From contig OZ241752.1 of NCBI GenBank assembly GCA_965201155.1, positions 2,852,001-2,916,000 on the forward strand: DNA of 64,000 nt. The letters are read 5' to 3'. Made by a program: the position numbers and the translations under genes. Numbering within the stretch: position 1 is the first letter of the stretch; the number at the start of each line of letters is the position of its first letter. The DNA comes from JANQOH01 sp965201155. Its GTDB lineage: Bacteria > Pseudomonadota > Alphaproteobacteria > UBA7887. The notes below the pieces were generated by a model. It had not been told where the DNA came from. It saw only the letters and a program-made list of their open reading frames with translations, and did not search any database. This document shows positions 60,764 to 64,000 of the stretch, piece after piece.

Positions 60764-61621
60764 TTGAGCGCGGTGCCACGGGTCCGGCGGAGCCTGATCT
60801 TCGCGCCGGGCGACCGGCCGGCTCTCTTTCCCAAGGCGCTGGCGTGCGGCGCCGACCAGCTATGCATCGAACTGGAAGACGGGGTACCGCGCGACAAGGC
60901 CGCGGCGCGGGAAAACGCCCTGGAATGGTTTGCCGCCCCGCCGGCGAACCCGGGCGTCGAGCGCCTTGTGCGCATCAACACGCCGCGCGGGCCGGAAGGG
61001 CTGCGCGACCTGCTGGCGATTTGCGAAGCCCCGACACCGCCGCCGGCGATCATGGTCCCGAAAGTGGAAAGCCCGGAAGATGTGCGCTGGTTGTGCGATG
61101 TGTTCAGCGACGGTGCGCATTCCGAAATATGTTTTCACATTATCATCGAGACGAACCGGGCGCTGGAAGCGGCGCATGAGATTGCCGCTGCCAGTCCGCG
61201 CATTGACGCACTGGCGTTCGGGGCGATCGACATGGCGGCGGAATTGCGCGCGCCGGTGGCGTGGGAGCCGCTGCTCTATGCCCGTCAGCGGCTGGTGAAT
61301 GCGGCGGCAGGCGCGGGGGTTGATCTGCTTGACGCACCCTGCCTGGACCTTGATGACGAGGCGGCGCTGACAGAGGAAACCCGGCGCGCGCGTGACCTGG
61401 GATTTACCGGTCGCGCGGCTGTCCATCCTCGCCAAGTTCCGGTCATCAATGCCGTGTTCAGCCCGGATGACGAGGCGGTGGCGTATGCGCGCCGGGCACT
61501 GGCCGCGGCGGAAGCGGCGGGAGGGGGCCTGGTTGTGCTGGACGGAAAGCTGATCGAACCGCCCGTGCTGCGTTCGCTGCGCCGGGTGGCGGCGATTGCC
61601 GACCGCATGGAGGCAGGCTGA
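60764..61621 (+). CDS. HpcH/HpaI aldolase or citrate lyase beta-like protein
   Basis: A 285-aa TIM-barrel lyase. RRSLIFAPGDRPALFPKA, CIELEDGVPRDKA with the metal-binding Glu/Asp, VRINTPRG, MVPKVESPEDV and HPRQVPVINAVFSPDDEAV are the marks of the CitE/malyl-CoA-lyase group. No ATG is available; I use TTG at 60764, 8 bases after GAGG. A GTG three codons later is possible. It may cleave or form a CoA-thioester; the substrate is unknown. It begins a run with thrH and GST. Confidence 0.82.
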   Translation: MSAVPRVRRSLIFAPGDRPALFPKALACGADQLCIELEDGVPRDKAAARENALEWFAAPPANPGVERLVRINTPRGPEGLRDLLAICEAPTPPPAIMVPKVESPEDVRWLCDVFSDGAHSEICFHIIIETNRALEAAHEIAAASPRIDALAFGAIDMAAELRAPVAWEPLLYARQRLVNAAAGAGVDLLDAPCLDLDDEAALTEETRRARDLGFTGRAAVHPRQVPVINAVFSPDDEAVAYARRALAAAEAAGGGLVVLDGKLIEPPVLRSLRRVAAIADRMEAG

Positions 61622-61705
61622 GGTGCGCCGTGCCCCCCCGGAGTGGCGAAAATCTGTTCCCCGATGTCGTACTTGCGAAAACGCAGCCCTTGAGAGGAGT
61701 TGTCT

Positions 61706-62374
61706 TTGCGTATTGTGTGCCTTGACCTTGAAGGCGTCCTGATTCCCGAGATATGGGTTGCGCTTGCAGAGCGCACAAATGTCGGGGAATTGCGGGCTAC
61801 CACGCGGGATTTGCCGGACTACGACGAATTGATGCGGCACCGGCTGTCGGTTCTCGACGCGCACGGGCTGGGGCTGGCGGATTTGCGCGCCGCAGCGGCG
61901 GATCTAGCGCCTCTGGAAGGCGTGGCCTCATTTCTCGACGCCTTGCGACCGCGGGCCCAGATCACCGTTCTCTCCGACACGTTCTATGAACTGGCGTCCG
62001 TCCTGATGCCCAGCCTGGGCAATCCCATGCTGGTGTGCCACAGCCTGCGCGTTGACGATCGGGGACGCATTACCGGCTGGTCGCTGCGCCAGGCGGACCC
62101 GAAAGCGCGAGCGGTCGCGGCGTTTCAGGCGCTGAATGCCCATATTGTTGCCGCCGGCGATTCCTACAACGATATCACCATGCTGCGGCAGGCGGATGCC
62201 GCCTTTCTGTTTTGTCCTTCGGAACCGGTGGCTCGCGCCTATCCGGAATTTGTCGTGTGCCGGGATTACCCGACGCTGCTGGGTCATATCGAGCGGGCAT
62301 GGGCCAGCGCTGACATATCAGCCGACACATCAGATGCATCAGACACGGCCGCGGCAGCCGCGGCCGCCGAATGA
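61706..62374 (+). CDS. thrH: Bifunctional phosphoserine phosphatase/homoserine phosphotransferase
   Basis: A 222-aa HAD-superfamily enzyme matching ThrH of Pseudomonas, which dephosphorylates phosphoserine and can move the phosphate to homoserine. The HAD motif I is LDLEGVLIPE with D7 and E9, followed by VLSDTFYE (motif II) and GDSYNDITMLRQAD (motif IV). The start is TTG at 61706, 6 bases after AGAGGAG; a TTG two codons earlier is too close to that site. The last 20 residues are a low-complexity Ala/Asp/Ser tail not usual for ThrH. Confidence 0.88.
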   Translation: MRIVCLDLEGVLIPEIWVALAERTNVGELRATTRDLPDYDELMRHRLSVLDAHGLGLADLRAAAADLAPLEGVASFLDALRPRAQITVLSDTFYELASVLMPSLGNPMLVCHSLRVDDRGRITGWSLRQADPKARAVAAFQALNAHIVAAGDSYNDITMLRQADAAFLFCPSEPVARAYPEFVVCRDYPTLLGHIERAWASADISADTSDASDTAAAAAAAE

Positions 62375-62388
62375 ATGAGGAGTGCTCC

Positions 62389-63018
62389 ATGATTTTGTAC
62401 GACCATCCTGTGGCGCCGAATACGCGCCGAGTGCGCATCTTTCTGGCGGAAAAGGGCATAGAAGTGCCCACGCGGACGGTTGACCTGATGGCGGGGGAGA
62501 ATCTCAAGCCGGAATATCTCGGCGTCAATCCGGCGGGTACGGTGCCGACGCTGGAACTGGACGACGGCACAAGGCTCACGGAATCGGTGGCGATCTGCCG
62601 GTATTTCGAGACACTTCATCCCGACCCGCCGCTGATGGGCACGGACGCGGTCGACCGGGCGCGGGTGGAGATGCGGCACCGGCAAATCGAACTTCATGGC
62701 ATGATGCCGGCGGGAGAAATGCTGCGTAACCGGTCTTCCAATTTCAAGAATCGGGCGTTGGCAGGCCCCCATCCCTTCGCGCAGATTCCCGAGCTGGTTG
62801 AGCGGGGTCGGGTGCGGCTTGAGTTGTTCTTTGCGTGGCTGGACGGGATTTTGGGTGATGCGGAGTTCGCCGCGGGCGAACGCTATACGATTGCCGACGC
62901 TCTCGCGCTGGTGGTGGTGGATTTCGCGGCGTGGTCGAAAATGGCGCCCAAGCCGGAGCAGACTCGTCTTGCGGCGTGGTACGAGCGGGTTACCGAGCGG
63001 CCCAGCGCCAAGGCGTGA
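62389..63018 (+). CDS. Glutathione S-transferase
   Basis: A 209-aa GST: thioredoxin-like domain (MILYDHPVAPNTRRVRIFLAEKGIEV, LGVNPAGTVPTLELDDG, the Glu-Ser pair in RLTESVAICRYFE) and an all-helical C-domain (YTIADALALVVVDFA). The start at 62389 has a GAGGAG site 7 bases upstream and overlaps nothing; an earlier ATG inside thrH is less likely. Class cannot be told; the partner genes give no clue. Confidence 0.87.
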   Translation: MILYDHPVAPNTRRVRIFLAEKGIEVPTRTVDLMAGENLKPEYLGVNPAGTVPTLELDDGTRLTESVAICRYFETLHPDPPLMGTDAVDRARVEMRHRQIELHGMMPAGEMLRNRSSNFKNRALAGPHPFAQIPELVERGRVRLELFFAWLDGILGDAEFAAGERYTIADALALVVVDFAAWSKMAPKPEQTRLAAWYERVTERPSAKA

Positions 63019-63027
63019 GCCGGGCGC

Positions 63028-64000
63028 TCAGCGCAGGCCGAGGCCACGGGCGATGATGCCGCGAAGTATCTCCCGCGTGCCGCCCTGGATGGTGAGTTTC
63101 GGTGCTGCGAGAGTGGCTTCCGCGAGAACTGCGTCGAAATCAGGGTGATTGCCGGGATTGCGCTCGACAAAGGCTGCGAGGTCGCGCGCCGTCGCCGGCA
63201 ATGCCTGCTCCCAATTCGTGCCGACATCCTTGACCACCGAGGCTTCGAGCACGGGTTCCTTGCCCTCGGCCAGCATGCCCGCAACCGAAATCGACATGCG
63301 CCGCAGTGTGTTGAGCTGGGCGGTCAGCCGTCCCAGTCCTTCGGCGGCGCGCCGGTCGGGTTCGCGGCCAAGCACGCGGATGAGACCCGCCATGACTCGG
63401 TAGTTTTCAAGGAAGCGCTCCGGCCCGCTGCGTTCGAACGCGAGTTCGCTGGTTGCCTGCTTCCAGGCCATGTCGGCTTGGCCGAGCAGGCAATTGTGGG
63501 GCAGCAATGCGTCGTCGAACACGACTTCGTTGAATTCGTGCCCGCCGGTCATGAAGGGGATGGGATTGATCTCGATACCCGGCGTTGTCATGTCGACCAG
63601 GAATTGGCTGAGTCCGTGCCGGCGATTTTCGGCGGTCGGCGGGGAGGTGCGGAACAGGCCGATCATGTAATCGGCGCGGTGGGCGTAGCTGGTCCATACC
63701 TTGCGTCCGTTCAGGCGCCAGCCTTGCTCGGTGTGCTCCGCGCGTGCCCGGGCGGCGAACAAGTCGGACCCGGAATCGGGTTCGCTCATGCCGATGCAGA
63801 AGGCGCATTCGCCGCGAACGATACGCGGCAGGATGTCGCGTTTGATGTCATCCTGCGCGTAGCGGATGAGGACCGGTCCTGACTGGCGGTCGGCGACGAA
63901 ATGCCCTTGGGTAGGGGCGTTGGCAGCGAGCATTTCCTCGTTCACGACATAGCGTTCGAGGAAGCTGCGCTCCCCGCCGCCATAGGCCTTCGGCCATGTC
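63028..64000 (-). CDS. Acyl-CoA dehydrogenase, N-terminus cut by the window edge
   Basis: 323 C-terminal residues are visible. The sequence begins WPKAYGGGERSFLERYVVNEE, has CAFCIGMSEPDSGSDLFA (FAD-binding signature), VWTSYAHRADYMIGLFRT and GGTREILRGIIARGLG at the end. These place it in the acyl-CoA dehydrogenase family, close to the FadE types. It would pass electrons to the EtfAB pair encoded at 32438-34140. The gene continues to the right of the window, so the N-terminal helical domain is missing here. Confidence 0.9.
   Translation of the reverse strand, partial: TWPKAYGGGERSFLERYVVNEEMLAANAPTQGHFVADRQSGPVLIRYAQDDIKRDILPRIVRGECAFCIGMSEPDSGSDLFAARARAEHTEQGWRLNGRKVWTSYAHRADYMIGLFRTSPPTAENRRHGLSQFLVDMTTPGIEINPIPFMTGGHEFNEVVFDDALLPHNCLLGQADMAWKQATSELAFERSGPERFLENYRVMAGLIRVLGREPDRRAAEGLGRLTAQLNTLRRMSISVAGMLAEGKEPVLEASVVKDVGTNWEQALPATARDLAAFVERNPGNHPDFDAVLAEATLAAPKLTIQGGTREILRGIIARGLGLR

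Noticed and set aside
61398..61820. Additional copies of the dispersed repeat (GGGATTTACCGG and GGGATTTGCCGG)
   Set aside because: Both are inside coding sequence, are single units without 10-bp phasing, and are explained by conserved residues.

Overview
This 64-kb window is a GC-rich, gene-dense chromosomal stretch from an alphaproteobacterium. The evidence is a GapR nucleoid protein (DUF2312, a family confined to Alphaproteobacteria), a MarR/OmpR/histidine-kinase set resembling Rhodobacter PetP/PetR, a metX-metW operon, an ETF cluster headed by a small twin-membrane-segment protein, and MEP-pathway isoprenoid genes (ispH, dxs). I cannot place it to genus; the mix fits Rhodospirillales-like or marine lineages. 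There is no phage, insertion sequence, integrase or CRISPR array. Both ends cut genes: alaS on the left and an acyl-CoA dehydrogenase on the right.

Layout. 0-4 kb: alaS, ilvE, and divergently a MarR regulator, response regulator and sensor kinase. 4-10.7 kb: a Gfo/Idh oxidoreductase, rsmE, ubiA, and a lipid-linked sugar cassette (ArnT-like transferase; convergent UXS-like decarboxylase, GT2 and GtrA). 10.7-19.5 kb: penicillin-acylase-type lipoprotein, OprO/P-type porin, ispH, a radical SAM protein, a methyltransferase, metW and metX. 19.8-31.4 kb: an accessory catabolic region with a second Gfo/Idh enzyme, a DapA-like aldolase, an OYE/dienoyl-reductase-type flavoenzyme, SDRs, VOC proteins, an HsaA-like flavin monooxygenase, a split transketolase, a Lin0512 protein and upp. 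31.5-38.2 kb: 3-hydroxyacyl-CoA dehydrogenase, etfA, etfB, twin-membrane protein, a ferredoxin-NADP-reductase-like enzyme and dxs. 38.3-47.6 kb: a UbiD-like decarboxylase, cytochrome c, a Rid protein, a secreted TPR-like protein with a decayed tandem copy, a TonB/ExbD/ExbD/ExbB energy module, and a two-component system. 47.8-64 kb: gapR, yqgE, two tRNA-Arg genes, a flavin disulfide reductase-like protein, pepF, an acyl-CoA ligase, a Tag-like protein, an amidohydrolase-FmdB-alcohol dehydrogenase operon, rpmB, a VUT transporter, def, two aldolase-type genes, thrH, a GST and an acyl-CoA dehydrogenase.

Most noteworthy observations. (1) A dispersed intergenic repeat occurs at 19649-19737, 38227-38313 and (reverse strand) 58070-58197. 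Each copy has three TCCC-type units exactly 10 bp apart, preceded by an ATGTTCTG box. (2) The NtrC-class regulator at 44834-46171 has lost the GAFTGA loop needed to engage sigma-54, so it probably works without sigma-54. (3) A tandem paralogue of the TPR-like gene is a pseudogene with one stop and at least two frameshifts. (4) Several proteins keep a family fold but lack key catalytic residues (Tag-like, Rid, SDR, disulfide reductase). (5) Structured non-coding stretches lie upstream of metX, the porin and the amidohydrolase. (6) The 19.8-31.4 kb catabolic block does not match any pathway I can name.
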